64,000 nucleotides of DNA. It comes from Chitinophagaceae bacterium (GTDB taxonomy: Bacteria > Bacteroidota > Bacteroidia > Cytophagales > Cytophagaceae). Numbering within the stretch: the first letter of the stretch is position 1; the number at the start of each line of letters is the position of its first letter. Shown here one piece after another: positions 27,218-36,984 of this stretch. The stretch spans positions 1 through 64,000 of the forward strand of contig JAQBNS010000037.1 in the NCBI GenBank assembly GCA_028288405.1, given 5' to 3'. The position numbers and the translations under genes were made by a program. Under the pieces are notes generated by a model. It did not search any database. It was not told the DNA's origin and saw only the letters and a program-made list of their open reading frames with translations.

Positions 27218-27982
27218 ATGAAAAAAATCATCAGCTGGGTACTCCGCAACATTCCCCGTCCGGTCTTGCAATTGATCACACCGGTAGTGATGTTCTTCGT
27301 TCGGATATTTTATACCGGCAACAAAGTAGAATGCACCGTTTGTAATTCCACTTACCGCTCGTTTCTCCCCTACGGCAGATTGACACCACGTCAAAATGCT
27401 TTGTGTCCTAATTGCCTGTCATTGGAAAGACATCGTTTGATTATTTTGTATTTGAAAAACAAAACGGATTTTTTCACACCAGGCAAACAAGTCTTACACA
27501 TCGCACCGGAACATTGTTTCATCAAGAGTTTTGAAGCCTTGCACAAAGACGGCTACATCACAGGCGATTTGTATTCTCCACTAGCAAAAGTAAAAATGGA
27601 TGTGCATGCCATTCCTTTTAAGGACAATCAGTTTGATGTAGTCTTCTGCAACCATGTATTGGAGCACGTAACTGACGACAGACTAGCGGTACGAGAGATC
27701 AGAAGAGTATTGAAGCCGGGAGGTTTTGCCATCTTGCAATCACCGGCTGATTACCGAGTTGAAAAAACTTACGAAGACCCGACCATCACTGATCCGTTAG
27801 AAAGAGAAAAAGCGTTCGGGCAAAATGATCACATGCGTTTGTTTGGCAGAGACTATGGACAAAGACTTGGTGAATCAGGTTTAAAAATCAATCAATACGA
27901 AGTAGCGAAAGAATTGTCGAAGGAACAGATAGAACGCTACAGATTGGATAAAGGAGAGATACTATACTGCTGCGTGAAATAA
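27218..27982 (+). CDS. SAM-dependent methyltransferase with N-terminal zinc-ribbon-like cysteines
   Basis: A 254-residue class I methyltransferase. After a hydrophobic N-terminal stretch (about 10-32) comes a four-cysteine motif, C39-x2-C42 and C63-x2-C66, probably a zinc ribbon. The Methyltransf_11-like domain shows the acidic strand end DLYSP, then FDVVFCNHVLEHVTDD and RRVLKPGGFAIL. Relatives next to glycan genes often modify sugars or lipids, but the substrate here is unknown. It starts 5 bases after purB and is probably co-transcribed, although no functional link is obvious. The hydrophobic start suggests membrane attachment. Confidence 0.85.
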   Translation: MKKIISWVLRNIPRPVLQLITPVVMFFVRIFYTGNKVECTVCNSTYRSFLPYGRLTPRQNALCPNCLSLERHRLIILYLKNKTDFFTPGKQVLHIAPEHCFIKSFEALHKDGYITGDLYSPLAKVKMDVHAIPFKDNQFDVVFCNHVLEHVTDDRLAVREIRRVLKPGGFAILQSPADYRVEKTYEDPTITDPLEREKAFGQNDHMRLFGRDYGQRLGESGLKINQYEVAKELSKEQIERYRLDKGEILYCCVK

Positions 27983-27995
27983 TCAATCAGCAGTA

Positions 27996-28529
27996 TTATT
28001 TTTTCTTTGATTTAAATCCAATTGGTATTCTTTCAGGCTGTTCAGGAGTTAGCAATTCTTTTAAATATTTAAAAATAACTTGTATATCACTGTTGTGTTC
28101 TACAACCTGATGTTCTAATTTTTCCAACTTCAAAAGAATGTCTTTATTGGTAAAAAGCATTTCTCTCAGCTTTGTAAACATTCTGATAATACGGATATTG
28201 ACTTCAATGGCTCTTTCACTTTTTAAAACGCTGGATAGCATAGCCACACCTTGTTCAGTAAAAGCATAAGGCAAATGACGAGTACCTCCCCAACTTGAAA
28301 TCACAATTTGTGATTTCAAGTTCGTATTAAACTCTTTTTCAGTTACTTGAAACATAAAATCCTGTGGAAATCTGTTTAGATTTCTCTTAACAGATTGATT
28401 CAAAGCCCTTTTTTCTACATTGTATAATTCAGCCAAATCCTTATCCAACATTACTTTTTGTCCACGTATAATGTAGATTTTACTGATCAGTATTTCATCT
28501 GTAATTTGCAATTCCTGTTTGGTATCCAT
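27996..28529 (-). CDS. ORF6N domain DNA-binding protein
   Basis: A 177-residue protein with an N-terminal ORF6N domain (about 10-100), a putative DNA-binding module shared with phage antirepressors. Recognisable segments are IYIIRGQKVMLDKDLAELY, NLNRFPQDFMFQ, SSWGGTRHLPYAFTEQGVAML and then a helical tail. It is a single gene on the minus strand. A 31-base palindrome lies inside the coding sequence (28292-28322), and a sister palindrome lies 55 bases upstream of the start, which suggests self-regulation. Such genes are often acquired by transfer. The target and role are unknown. Confidence 0.9.
   Translation of the reverse strand: MDTKQELQITDEILISKIYIIRGQKVMLDKDLAELYNVEKRALNQSVKRNLNRFPQDFMFQVTEKEFNTNLKSQIVISSWGGTRHLPYAFTEQGVAMLSSVLKSERAIEVNIRIIRMFTKLREMLFTNKDILLKLEKLEHQVVEHNSDIQVIFKYLKELLTPEQPERIPIGFKSKKK
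28292..28322. repeat. 31-base palindrome inside the ORF6N gene
   Basis: AACTTGAAATCACAA (28292-28306), one central base, then the exact complement TTGTGATTTCAAGTT (28308-28322). It encodes the conserved NLKSQIVISS part of the domain. It matches the intergenic palindrome at 28584-28622 except for two changes in each arm that keep the pairing, plus the centre. Confidence 0.85.
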
Positions 28530-28583
28530 ATAAAAAATATTCCTTCTCTAAAGACTTCAACTATTGGCAAAACGCTTCTAAGC

Positions 28584-28622
28584 AAAAAACTTGAGGTCAC
28601 AAATTGTGACCTCAAGTTTTTT
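28584..28622. promoter_or_regulatory. 39-base palindrome upstream of the ORF6N gene, possible terminator and operator
   Basis: The arms 28584-28602 and 28604-28622 are perfectly complementary over 19 bases (core CTTGAGGTCACAA), with A6 before and T6 after. It lies between the end of the OmpA-like gene and the start of the ORF6N gene, so it has the form of an intrinsic terminator. Its close likeness to the palindrome inside the ORF6N gene also suggests a protein binding site. Confidence 0.65.
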
Positions 28623-28668
28623 AAACAATTTTTTTTTCAGTTTCTCTTATTTCAGATTTCAGACCTCT

Positions 28669-30588
28669 CTAAAATACCTTCACTTCCAATCTCCTGTTCT
28701 TCGCTCTTCCTTCTTCATTGTTGTTATCGGCAATCGGTTGTGTTTTACCATACCCTTTGAAACTTAAGCGTGTTTTATCAGCGCCTTTACTGATCAGGTA
28801 ATCGTACACCGCTTTAGCTCTGTTGCCGCTGAGTTTTAAGTTATCAGCTTCGTTACCGACATTGTCGGTATGACCGGCTAACTCTAATTTTGTAGTCGCA
28901 TTCAGCTTCATGAAGGCCAGTAATTTATTCAACTCTGCAGTAGAACGATTATCCAATGCATAAGAGTTGGTTTCAAAATAAATGTTGTTGAGTTTAGTCG
29001 TTGCACCTTTCTTAATCGGCTTCAAATAAATATCCAGTGTCAAAGGATCAAACGACTTTCCATTTTTATAATCGAATTGAATACTTTCAAACAAATACCC
29101 TTTCTTGCCTACATGTAAAGCGTAATCCATGCCTTCTGAAAGTACCAAAGTATAACCTCCGTTCACAGAATCTGATGTACACCATTGCATACGAGCTGCT
29201 GTGGCCAGATTGTACAATTCTATATCGGCTTTCAATGGTTTCTTTGTATCGGCATCGAAGACCGTACCTTTGGCATATGTACTCTTGTGTTTGGCTTTCA
29301 AAACTTCCGGCACATCAAACTCATACAAGTAAGAGCGCATGTTGTTGTAATCCTTTTTGTCGTACACTGAATAATACCCTTTCTCATTATCCGCAGTGAT
29401 GAACAAGGTAGCATCGTTGTCTGCTGTGTTGATCGGATAACCTACATTCACAGGAGTAGTCCAGGATGTATCTCCCAGGTCTGATCTGAAGATATCAAAC
29501 TCTCCCATTCCCGGTCTGTTGTTGGTGGAGAAATACAACGTACTTCCACTGGCATGAATGAACGAGGAAACTTCTCTGCCTTCGGTATTGATAACAGGAC
29601 CTAAATTTTTTGCGACACTCCAGCTTCCGTTTTCTTGTTTGTAAGACACATAAATATCTTCCCTGCCATATCCACCGGAACGTTCAGAAGAGAAGTACAA
29701 TACTTTACCATCCGCAGAAAGTGAAGGTTCAGAATCCCAACCGGCAGCGTTTACTTTCTTACCCATGTTCTCCGGAACACTCCATTCTTCTCCTTCTTTA
29801 TAAGAAATATAAATATCGCAGGAACCTACACCATCGGCGCGGTTACAGGAAGCGAACACAATCGTCTTGCCATCGGCAGACATGGAGCTGGCGCCTTCGT
29901 TGTATTTGGTATTGATTGTCGATGAAATAGAAACAGGATTTGACCATTTCCCATTTTCCCATTTACTGGTAAAAATATTTTCATCGTCTGTGCTCTTCTG
30001 ACCGGAACGTACGGTGTACAATAATGTCTTTCGATCAGCAGTCACTACAGGATAGGCCTGTACAAAAGAACTGTTGATATAACTCGGTAAAGGAGTCGGC
30101 TTAAAAGCGACCGGATGTTTCATCGCTTCTTCTGCAAAGACGCAAGTCTCTATATACTTGGGGGCTTTATCGGTTAGCTTTTTATTATTGGGTTTCACGT
30201 TCATCACGTATTGGAAATATTTTTTTGCCGTAGCATAATCTCCTTCTTTGATCGATACTTCACCTACAATGAAATAAGCCGTAGCTGATTTGACATTGTT
30301 GGTATCCAAATCAGAGCCTTTCTGGTAATACTTCTTAGCGATGGTATTCTTCGCATACAACATGTAAATGCTCCCTAACTTAAAATAAGCTTCGATGAAT
30401 TGATTATCTTCTTTCAGTGCATTTTCCAAAGCCTCTATAGCCGGATCAAACTGGCGTCCCTGTATATAGGAATCCGACAGGTTATAATACTTGATGGCTT
30501 TTTTATTCTTGGTGTGAAGATCTGTTTGAGCGGAAGAAGAGAAAGAAAGGAAAAGAAAAAAGAGCGGTAAAAGAAATAGCTTTTTCAT
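28669..30588 (-). CDS. OmpA family protein with TPR and PD40 beta-propeller
   Basis: A 639-residue envelope protein. A signal peptide (about 1-20, ending SSSAQ) is followed by TPR-like helices (about 28-150), then WD40-like PD40 repeats (about 170-430). These are seen as SADGKTIVFASCNR, SADGKVLYFSSERSGGYG and similar segments. Next comes a carboxypeptidase-regulatory-like Ig segment, then a C-terminal OmpA domain (about 530-639). That domain carries the peptidoglycan-binding signature ELAGHTDNVG...NLKLSGNRA. The protein is probably anchored to peptidoglycan from the outer membrane. The layout is that of the PorE-type and related OmpA proteins of Bacteroidota, so a T9SS or gliding link is possible but unproven. 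It lies 11 bases downstream of queE. Confidence 0.88.
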   Translation of the reverse strand: MKKLFLLPLFFLFLSFSSSAQTDLHTKNKKAIKYYNLSDSYIQGRQFDPAIEALENALKEDNQFIEAYFKLGSIYMLYAKNTIAKKYYQKGSDLDTNNVKSATAYFIVGEVSIKEGDYATAKKYFQYVMNVKPNNKKLTDKAPKYIETCVFAEEAMKHPVAFKPTPLPSYINSSFVQAYPVVTADRKTLLYTVRSGQKSTDDENIFTSKWENGKWSNPVSISSTINTKYNEGASSMSADGKTIVFASCNRADGVGSCDIYISYKEGEEWSVPENMGKKVNAAGWDSEPSLSADGKVLYFSSERSGGYGREDIYVSYKQENGSWSVAKNLGPVINTEGREVSSFIHASGSTLYFSTNNRPGMGEFDIFRSDLGDTSWTTPVNVGYPINTADNDATLFITADNEKGYYSVYDKKDYNNMRSYLYEFDVPEVLKAKHKSTYAKGTVFDADTKKPLKADIELYNLATAARMQWCTSDSVNGGYTLVLSEGMDYALHVGKKGYLFESIQFDYKNGKSFDPLTLDIYLKPIKKGATTKLNNIYFETNSYALDNRSTAELNKLLAFMKLNATTKLELAGHTDNVGNEADNLKLSGNRAKAVYDYLISKGADKTRLSFKGYGKTQPIADNNNEEGRAKNRRLEVKVF

Positions 30589-30599
30589 AGTCTATTGTG

Positions 30600-31220
30600 C
30601 TAAGGGATATTCATGTACTTATGTGTCTGCAGAGAAATCTGCCATTGCGGATTTGTCTTTACATATTCAACCAATTCCGGCATGAGGGCATCTCGTTTTG
30701 ACCACTCCGGTTGTAAAAACAATTTCACGTTAGGCTTCTTAAGTAAAGAAACGAATTTTTCCGCCCACTTAATATCTGATGGATGAAAAATTACCGGTTT
30801 AAATTCATCGCAGGCTGCGAGTAATTCTGGCAAAGGCTCTTTGAATTTTTTGGGAGACAAACAGATCCAATCCCAAGTTCCGGATAAAGGCGAAGCACCG
30901 GAAGTCTCGATGTTCAATTGAAATCCTTTTGCCTTCAGCGCCTCACACAAGGCTGTAAGATCATGCTCCAGCGGTTCTCCGCCTGTGATAACCGCTATAC
31001 GTGCCGGATAGCGTGCGGCTTCCTCAGCGATGTCCTGAACGGAAATAAGGGGATGAACAGAAGCGTCCCAGGATTCTTTGACGTCACACCAATGACAACC
31101 GACGGTACAACCACCGGTACGAATAAAATAAGCAGCCTGACCCGTGTAAAAGCCTTCACCCTGTATGGTGTAAAAGGCTTCCATAATCGGTAGCATGGTA
31201 TTGCCGGCAGCCGTTGTCAT
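30600..31220 (-). CDS. queE: 7-carboxy-7-deazaguanine synthase
   Basis: A 206-residue short radical-SAM enzyme of queuosine (preQ0) synthesis that makes 7-carboxy-7-deazaguanine. The iron-sulfur motif is C38-x3-C42-x2-C45 (GGCTVGCHWCDVKESWD), the usual CX3CX2C. The leading IQGEGFYTGQAAYFIRTGG and the ITGGEPLEHDL segments are conserved in QueE. It starts only 3 bases after the folD stop and is followed by the OmpA gene after 11 bases, so folD, queE and the OmpA gene probably share a transcript. The other queuosine genes are not in the window. Confidence 0.95.
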   Translation of the reverse strand: MTTAAGNTMLPIMEAFYTIQGEGFYTGQAAYFIRTGGCTVGCHWCDVKESWDASVHPLISVQDIAEEAARYPARIAVITGGEPLEHDLTALCEALKAKGFQLNIETSGASPLSGTWDWICLSPKKFKEPLPELLAACDEFKPVIFHPSDIKWAEKFVSLLKKPNVKLFLQPEWSKRDALMPELVEYVKTNPQWQISLQTHKYMNIP

Positions 31221-31223
31221 GAT

Positions 31224-32126
31224 TTAGAAAATTTCTTTTTTAGCAGAGCTTAAGGTATTCATCATCAACGAAGCAATCGTCATCAAACCTACACCACCCG
31301 GAACCGGTGTAATGTAACTCGATTTAGGAGCCACGCTGTCAAAATCCACATCGCCTTTGATGGCAAAGCCTGATTTCTTGGTAGCATCTACTACACGTGT
31401 AATACCCACGTCGATCACTACCACGCCCTCTTTCACCATGTCGCCTGTGATCATGCCCGGACGACCGGTAGCAACAATCAGGATATCGGCTTGTTTGGTC
31501 ATGGCGGCTAAGTCAGCCGTGTGACGGTGACAAATCGTTACCGTACAGTTGCCCACTTTAGTATCCTGCGCCATCAAAATACTAATGGGCGAACCCACAA
31601 TATGACTTCTTCCTACCACCACACAGTGTTTGCCTTTGGTAGGGATGTTATAAAAATCGAGCAATAATAAAATACCGTAAGGGGTAGCAGAAATGAAAGC
31701 CGGCAAGCCTTTGTTCATACGACCGATGTTGACGGGATGAAATCCGTCTACATCTTTTTCCGGTTTAATTTTAGATGTCACTTTCTCCACAGAAATATGA
31801 GCGGGCAAAGGCAATTGAACAATCAATCCGTCAATGTCAGGATCGTTGTTGATGTCTTCTACTTTCTGCAACAACTCTGCTTCAGAAATCTCTGAAGGAA
31901 AACGAACCAGCGTAGATTTAAAACCGATCGCTTCGCATGTTCTCACTTTGTTGCCTACATACGTTTCGCTGGCTCCGTCATTGCCCACAATGATCGCCGC
32001 AAGATGAGGAGTTTTACCGCCTTGTGCTTTGAAAGCCACCACATCAGCCGCGATTTTTTCTTTGATGGCTTCGGAGGCTTTTTTGCCGTCGATGAGAGTG
32101 TAGGAAGTGGAGACAGGAGTAGTCAT
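31224..32126 (-). CDS. folD: bifunctional methylenetetrahydrofolate dehydrogenase/cyclohydrolase
   Basis: A 300-residue FolD that converts 5,10-methylene-THF to 10-formyl-THF, supplying one-carbon units. The catalytic lysine lies in [13 protein letters not shown] (Lys59 region). The QLPLPAHI segment, the NADP-binding [11 protein letters not shown] motif and the C-terminal [12 protein letters not shown] signature are all present. Length is standard. It leads a tight minus-strand group with queE. A GTGAARR heptamer-repeat hairpin separates it from lepA upstream. Confidence 0.96.
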   Translation of the reverse strand: MTTPVSTSYTLIDGKKASEAIKEKIAADVVAFKAQGGKTPHLAAIIVGNDGASETYVGNKVRTCEAIGFKSTLVRFPSEISEAELLQKVEDINNDPDIDGLIVQLPLPAHISVEKVTSKIKPEKDVDGFHPVNIGRMNKGLPAFISATPYGILLLLDFYNIPTKGKHCVVVGRSHIVGSPISILMAQDTKVGNCTVTICHRHTADLAAMTKQADILIVATGRPGMITGDMVKEGVVVIDVGITRVVDATKKSGFAIKGDVDFDSVAPKSSYITPVPGGVGLMTIASLMMNTLSSAKKEIF

Positions 32127-32151
32127 TGATTTTTTGATTTTATAGTTTGTT

Positions 32152-32220
32152 GTGAAGAGTGAAAAGTGAAGAGTGAAGGGTGAGTAGTTATTTATTACTC
32201 TTCACCCTTCACCCTTCACT
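32152..32220. repeat. heptamer-repeat inverted pair (GTGAARR family)
   Basis: The left arm (32152-32185) reads GTGAAGA, GTGAAAA, GTGAAGA, GTGAAGG, GTGAG. The right arm (32197-32220) is an inverted version (ACTCTTCACCCTTCACCC...). It lies between the end of lepA, reaching its stop codon, and the start of folD. It contains the 19-mer GAGTGAAAAGTGAAGAGTG also found beside tRNA-Thr. Confidence 0.8.
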
Positions 32221-34006
32221 ATTGATCCAGCTTCAGTACGGCCATAAACGCTTCCTGCGGGATCTCTACGTTACCGACAGAGCGCATGCGTTTCTTACCT
32301 TTCTTTTGTTTCTCGAGCAACTTACGTTTACGGGAAATATCACCACCGTAACATTTCGCCAATACGTTTTTGCGCAAGGCTTTTACCGTTTCTCTGGAAA
32401 TGATCTTCGCTCCGATAGAAGCCTGGATCGCGATCTCAAACATTTGACGAGGCAATAGTTCACGCAGTTTCTCGCATAAACGCTTACCCCAATCGTACGC
32501 TTTATCTCTGTGAACAATAGCAGACAAGGCATCTACCTTCTCCCCGTTCAACATGATGTCCAGCTTCACTACGTTGGAGGTTTGGAAACCGATCAACTCA
32601 TAATCCAGAGACGCATAACCTCTGGAAATAGTTTTCAGTTTATCGAAGAAATCAAATACAATTTCTGCTAATGGCAAGTCAAAAGTTAGTTCTACACGAT
32701 CAGAGGTCAGATAGATTTGATTTTTGATCAAACCGCGTTTGTCCATACACAGTGAAATGATAGGACCTACATAATCCGCTTTCGTAATGATCTGTGCTTT
32801 GATGAAAGGTTCTTCTATGTAATCCAAAGAAGAAGGATCCGGCATATCAGACGGTGCATTGATCAGGATCATTTCACCTTTGGTGGTGTAGGCTCTGAAT
32901 TGTACGGAAGGAACAGTCGTGATGACCGTCATGTTGAATTCGCGTTCCAACCGTTCCTGCACAATCTCCATGTGCAACATGCCTAAGAATCCGCAACGGA
33001 AACCAAAGCCCAGTGCAGCCGATGTTTCAGGTTCCCAAACCAGCGCCGCATCATTCAACTGAAGCTTCTCCATAGAGGCACGCAGTTCTTCAAACTCCGA
33101 TGTCTCTACCGGATAGATCCCTGCAAATACCATCGGCTTTACTTCGGCAAAGCCAAGGATCGCTTCTCCTGGTCTGTCTTTGTGTGTGATGGTATCTCCT
33201 ACTTTTACTTCTTTCGCTTCTTTGATACCTGAGATGATATAACCTACATTGCCCGCTTCCATTTGCAGGCGTGGTTCTTTTTCTAATCGCAAGACACCGA
33301 TTTCATCGGCAAAATATTCTTTGGATGTGTTGGCAAACTTTACACGTTCTCCTTTTTTCAACGTACCGTTGAAAATACGGAACATAACTTCGATACCGCG
33401 AAACGAGTTAAAAGCCGAATCAAAAATCAAAGCCTGAAGCGGAGCGGCAGGATCTCCTTTCGGAGCAGGAATGCGTTTAATGATGGCTTCTAATATATCT
33501 TCGATACCAATGCCTTCTTTACCACTGGCGTGTATGATGCCTTCGCGGTCACAGCCTAACAAATCTACCACCTGATCTTTCACTTCTTCGGGCATAGCAC
33601 CTGGCAAATCGATTTTATTCAATACCGGTATAATCTCCAGGTCCTGGCCTAATGCCAAGTATAGATTAGAAATAGTCTGTGCTTCAATACCTTGAGCGGC
33701 ATCTACAATCAACAACGCCCCTTCGCAGGCGGCAATGGAGCGGGATACTTCATAAGAAAAATCGACGTGTCCCGGAGTATCGATCAGGTTCAGGATGTAT
33801 TTCTTACCTTCGTAAGTATAATCCATTTGAATCGCATGACTTTTAATCGTAATGCCCCTCTCTCTCTCTAAGTCCATGTCGTCCAATACCTGAGCCTTCG
33901 AATCTCTCTTAGAAACGGTATTGGTGAATTCTAATAACCTGTCAGCCAGGGTACTTTTACCATGATCGATGTGAGCAATAATGCAAAAGTTTCTGATGTT
34001 TTCCAT
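32219..34006 (-). CDS. lepA: elongation factor 4 (LepA)
   Basis: A 595-residue translational GTPase that acts on stalled or mistranslocated ribosomes. G motifs are clear: [14 protein letters not shown] (G1), RERGITIKS (G2), DTPGHVDF (G3) and LNKIDLP (G4). The LepA-specific C-terminal domain is recognised from [18 protein letters not shown]. Length is standard. An exact TAnnTTTG box lies 20 bases upstream of the start. The stop codon touches the heptamer-repeat hairpin that precedes folD. Confidence 0.97.
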   Translation of the reverse strand: MENIRNFCIIAHIDHGKSTLADRLLEFTNTVSKRDSKAQVLDDMDLERERGITIKSHAIQMDYTYEGKKYILNLIDTPGHVDFSYEVSRSIAACEGALLIVDAAQGIEAQTISNLYLALGQDLEIIPVLNKIDLPGAMPEEVKDQVVDLLGCDREGIIHASGKEGIGIEDILEAIIKRIPAPKGDPAAPLQALIFDSAFNSFRGIEVMFRIFNGTLKKGERVKFANTSKEYFADEIGVLRLEKEPRLQMEAGNVGYIISGIKEAKEVKVGDTITHKDRPGEAILGFAEVKPMVFAGIYPVETSEFEELRASMEKLQLNDAALVWEPETSAALGFGFRCGFLGMLHMEIVQERLEREFNMTVITTVPSVQFRAYTTKGEMILINAPSDMPDPSSLDYIEEPFIKAQIITKADYVGPIISLCMDKRGLIKNQIYLTSDRVELTFDLPLAEIVFDFFDKLKTISRGYASLDYELIGFQTSNVVKLDIMLNGEKVDALSAIVHRDKAYDWGKRLCEKLRELLPRQMFEIAIQASIGAKIISRETVKALRKNVLAKCYGGDISRKRKLLEKQKKGKKRMRSVGNVEIPQEAFMAVLKLDQ

Positions 34007-34025
34007 TGATGTGTAAATACGCCAT

Positions 34026-34033
34026 CAAATTTA
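34026..34033 (-). promoter_or_regulatory. candidate -7 box of lepA
   Basis: On the minus strand TAAATTTG fits the TAnnTTTG consensus and ends 19 bases before the lepA ATG. Upstream at roughly the right distance is only a CTGACA-like sequence, so the -33 element is weak. Confidence 0.5.
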
Positions 34034-34180
34034 ACAAAATAGTCGGTCTTTGTCAGGGGTTTTGGGCTTTCTTTTTCCCCAGGGTGGATGGAGTACAGAG
34101 TAAAAGTTTGATTTTTAATGTCTGTTAAGATGATGGGAAGAGGCTTATGAATAGGTGGCTTAAAAGAATTGCGATAATCG

Positions 34181-34449
34181 TTTGGGCGTTACCCGAAAAA
34201 AGCATGACGCGGGAATAAAAGTTCGATTCGGGCCGGGCTCTCCCTCCAAGTCCGGCCACGCACAAATCCCCACGCGCTTCGGGCTTTCCGCTCGATCCCT
34301 AACGCAATTGAACAAAAATTTAAGTACTTTATTGCGTTAGGGATTGAGCCATTGTCTGAGCTCTCCCGCCGCAACAAAAGTTTATTGTTATCAATGATCG
34401 ATTGGCGGGAAGCGAGTGGCGAAAGCCCGGCCCGCAGGGAACGCCCAAA
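34181..34449. repeat. GC-rich 269-base element with inverted ends and internal hairpin
   Basis: The ends are inverted: TTTGGGCGTTACCC (34181-34194) and GGGAACGCCCAAA (34437-34449, complement TTTGGGCGTTCCC). A second inverted pair built on GGGCCGGGCT lies just inside. At the centre CTCGATCCCTAACGCAAT (34291-34308) pairs with 34331-34348 over 18 bases with one G-T. Base composition is far richer in GC than both flanks. The small open frames across it look non-coding. I recall related GGGCGTT.CCC words between genes of other Bacteroidota, so this is probably a non-autonomous repeat or a structured RNA. Confidence 0.7.
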
Positions 34450-34623
34450 TTTGCTAAAGCTTAAGCTCCTTTATATCACCCCAGAACACTACAAAAATCA
34501 AATCCTTACGATCTTCTTCATTTACAAAATCAAACTCTACAATCTTACGAAACATCTTACCATCTCTGTCACTAATTATCCCCCTCTGTTGACTCACTTC
34601 ATTAAAAAGCCTTATATTTAACC

Positions 34624-36978
34624 ATGACTTTTAGGTTTAACTTCAACAAACAAAAACTCCGATCGCAATGGGCAGCTTTTTACCATTCTTTCCCGATACA
34701 ATTGTTGTTGTTGAATTTTAAGAAGAACCAGGTTTTACTAGCCATCTGGGCCCTTTTATTTGGTTTCATTACCCAAACAGCCGGACGGGTATTTGGAGCG
34801 CCTTACTTGTTTTTAGATCCCGAATACCTCAACGAAACCAACCTCAGAGGTTTTTTCATCATCGGTCTGGCGATGGGAACATTCATTACCGCCTTTCATA
34901 TCACGATATACATTCTCGACAGTTATAAGTTCAACTTCCTGGCAACGATCAAAAGTCCCTTTGCTAATTTCTGTTTTAACAACAGCATCATTCCCGTATT
35001 GTTTGTTACTGTTTATTGCTTCAACATTTTTTTCTTCCAATACAAAAACGGGTTTCAACACAAGTTCGAAATCGTGATGGAGATAGCCGCTTTGCTTGTC
35101 GGTATGCTATTCATCATGTTCTTGTTGTTTCTTTACTTTAGATTTACAAACAAAGATGTCTTTCTCTTATTGGCCAATAACCTGGAAGGTCAAATCAGAA
35201 AAAATAAAATGAACCGCGTGAATGTGCTAAAGAAATATGATCAGTACAAAAAAAACAAGATCAAAGTAGAAAGCTATCTCGCCCTGCCCTTCCATATCTC
35301 TTCTATTGACCGTGCGCATGGTATAGACAAACTAATGATCATACGCATCTTTGATCAAAACCATTTGAATGCCGTCATTGTAGAATTTTTTCTGGTAGCC
35401 ATCATCATTTTATTGGGGCTATTCAGAGACAATCCTCTGTTTCAAATTCCCGCCGCTGCCAGTAGCATCTTATTGTTCTCCATGATCGTAATGTTCACCG
35501 GTGCTTTCAGTTATTGGTTGAAAGGCTGGTCACTTACTATACTTGCTGTGGCCTTTGTTGCCATCAATATGCTGAGCAAATACAACGTCATCGATACCGA
35601 CTATCAAGTCTATGGCATCAACTATACAACCAGTCATAAAGCCACCTATTCCTTACAAGAACTTAATAACTTATCCAAGCCCAGTGATGTCATCCGCGAC
35701 AAGAAACGCATGATTGGTATCCTTGACAACTGGAAAGCTAAATTTCCGGCAGGTACCAAACCCAAAATGGTATTCGTCTGTGTCAGTGGAGGAGGACAGC
35801 GTGCTGCCTTGTGGACCTTGAATACCATGCAGTATGTAGACAACGAGTTGAACGGAGACCTGATGAAACATGCGACTTTGATCACCGGAGCTTCCGGAGG
35901 TATGATCGGCGCCAGCTATTACAGAGAACTCTACCTGCAAAAACAATTGGGCAAGATCGAAGATGTGTACAGTACGCAGTACCTGACTAATATTTCTAAG
36001 GACATGCTGAATCCTGTTATCTTCAGTTTGGTGGTAAACGATTTGTTTTTCCGTTTCCAGAAATTTACCGACGGAAAATACGAATACATGAAAGACAGAG
36101 GCTATGCTTTTGAACAAACGCTCAACCGCAATACAGACTTTGTCTTCAACAAAACCATTTCCGACTACCGCGAGCCGGAAGAGCGCTCGCTTATTCCGAT
36201 GGTGATTCTATCTCCTACTATTGTCAACGACGGCAGGAAGCTCTTCATCTCTCCGCAGGACTTGTCCTTTATGAGCGCAGCCACTTACAATGCGGAAAAA
36301 GACCTGCACTCTAAAATAAAGGGCGTTGAATTTAGAAAAATGTTTGCCGCTCAGGATGCGGATAATTTACATTACCTAAGTGCCTTGCGTATGGTGGCAA
36401 CCTTCCCCTACGTAACGCCAAATGTCCAATTGCCAAGTGAACCGACAATGGAAATCATGGATGCCGGATTGGCCGATAATTTTGGGATCAACGATGCCGT
36501 ACGTTTCTTGTATGAATTTCAGGATTGGGTAGAAGAAAATACAGGAGGCGTAGTGTTTGTTAATATTCGTGACTCTGAAAAAGAATCTCCGATTGAAGAC
36601 AATCAAAGTCCGTCGGCCTGGCAGAAAATATCGAGCCCTATCAGTTCGTTATACAGCAACTGGGATTACTTCCAGGACCTGAGTAATGACAACATGCTGC
36701 AATACGCTCAGAGTTGGCTGGAAACGGATTTAGACGTCATTGAATTTGAATACATTCCCAAATCCAAATACTGGCATAAAATGCAGGAGCGTAAAATCAA
36801 TTCAGAAGAAATCAGTAAAATGGAACAAGACGAGCGCGCAGCACTCAGCTGGCACTTGACGACAAGAGAAAAAGAAAGCCTGGTTCGTACCGTATTGGAA
36901 TCCAACAACCAGGCCGCATTGAGCAAACTCAAAAAAGTATTGGCACCAGTACCGGATTCCCTCGCATTGACCCCCTAA
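34624..36978 (+). CDS. membrane patatin-like phospholipase
   Basis: A 784-residue protein with several membrane segments in its first half (about 35-52, 75-97, 120-138, 150-172, 250-320) and a patatin domain in its second half. The nucleophile motif GASGG carries Ser424 and the dyad aspartate is in MDAG (Asp613). The glycine-rich oxyanion stretch VSGGGQRAA precedes them at about 388-395. The Ser-Asp pair predicts lipid acyl hydrolase activity at the inner membrane, with the catalytic part probably cytoplasmic. It is the first gene of a tight plus-strand operon with the DUF5686-like and TerB-like genes. Substrate unknown. Confidence 0.87.
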   Translation: MTFRFNFNKQKLRSQWAAFYHSFPIQLLLLNFKKNQVLLAIWALLFGFITQTAGRVFGAPYLFLDPEYLNETNLRGFFIIGLAMGTFITAFHITIYILDSYKFNFLATIKSPFANFCFNNSIIPVLFVTVYCFNIFFFQYKNGFQHKFEIVMEIAALLVGMLFIMFLLFLYFRFTNKDVFLLLANNLEGQIRKNKMNRVNVLKKYDQYKKNKIKVESYLALPFHISSIDRAHGIDKLMIIRIFDQNHLNAVIVEFFLVAIIILLGLFRDNPLFQIPAAASSILLFSMIVMFTGAFSYWLKGWSLTILAVAFVAINMLSKYNVIDTDYQVYGINYTTSHKATYSLQELNNLSKPSDVIRDKKRMIGILDNWKAKFPAGTKPKMVFVCVSGGGQRAALWTLNTMQYVDNELNGDLMKHATLITGASGGMIGASYYRELYLQKQLGKIEDVYSTQYLTNISKDMLNPVIFSLVVNDLFFRFQKFTDGKYEYMKDRGYAFEQTLNRNTDFVFNKTISDYREPEERSLIPMVILSPTIVNDGRKLFISPQDLSFMSAATYNAEKDLHSKIKGVEFRKMFAAQDADNLHYLSALRMVATFPYVTPNVQLPSEPTMEIMDAGLADNFGINDAVRFLYEFQDWVEENTGGVVFVNIRDSEKESPIEDNQSPSAWQKISSPISSLYSNWDYFQDLSNDNMLQYAQSWLETDLDVIEFEYIPKSKYWHKMQERKINSEEISKMEQDERAALSWHLTTREKESLVRTVLESNNQAALSKLKKVLAPVPDSLALTP

Positions 36979-36984
36979 TCATTT

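Noticed and set aside
27996..28529. Prophage remnant around the ORF6N gene
   Set aside because: ORF6N domains occur in phages, but no integrase, structural genes or attachment-site repeats are nearby; flanking genes are ordinary chromosomal ones.
34189..34621. Two small open frames (62 codons on minus, 89 codons on plus) across the GC-rich element
   Set aside because: They cover the inverted ends and hairpin, have biased Arg/Ser-rich composition dictated by the repeat, and show no start context or domain.
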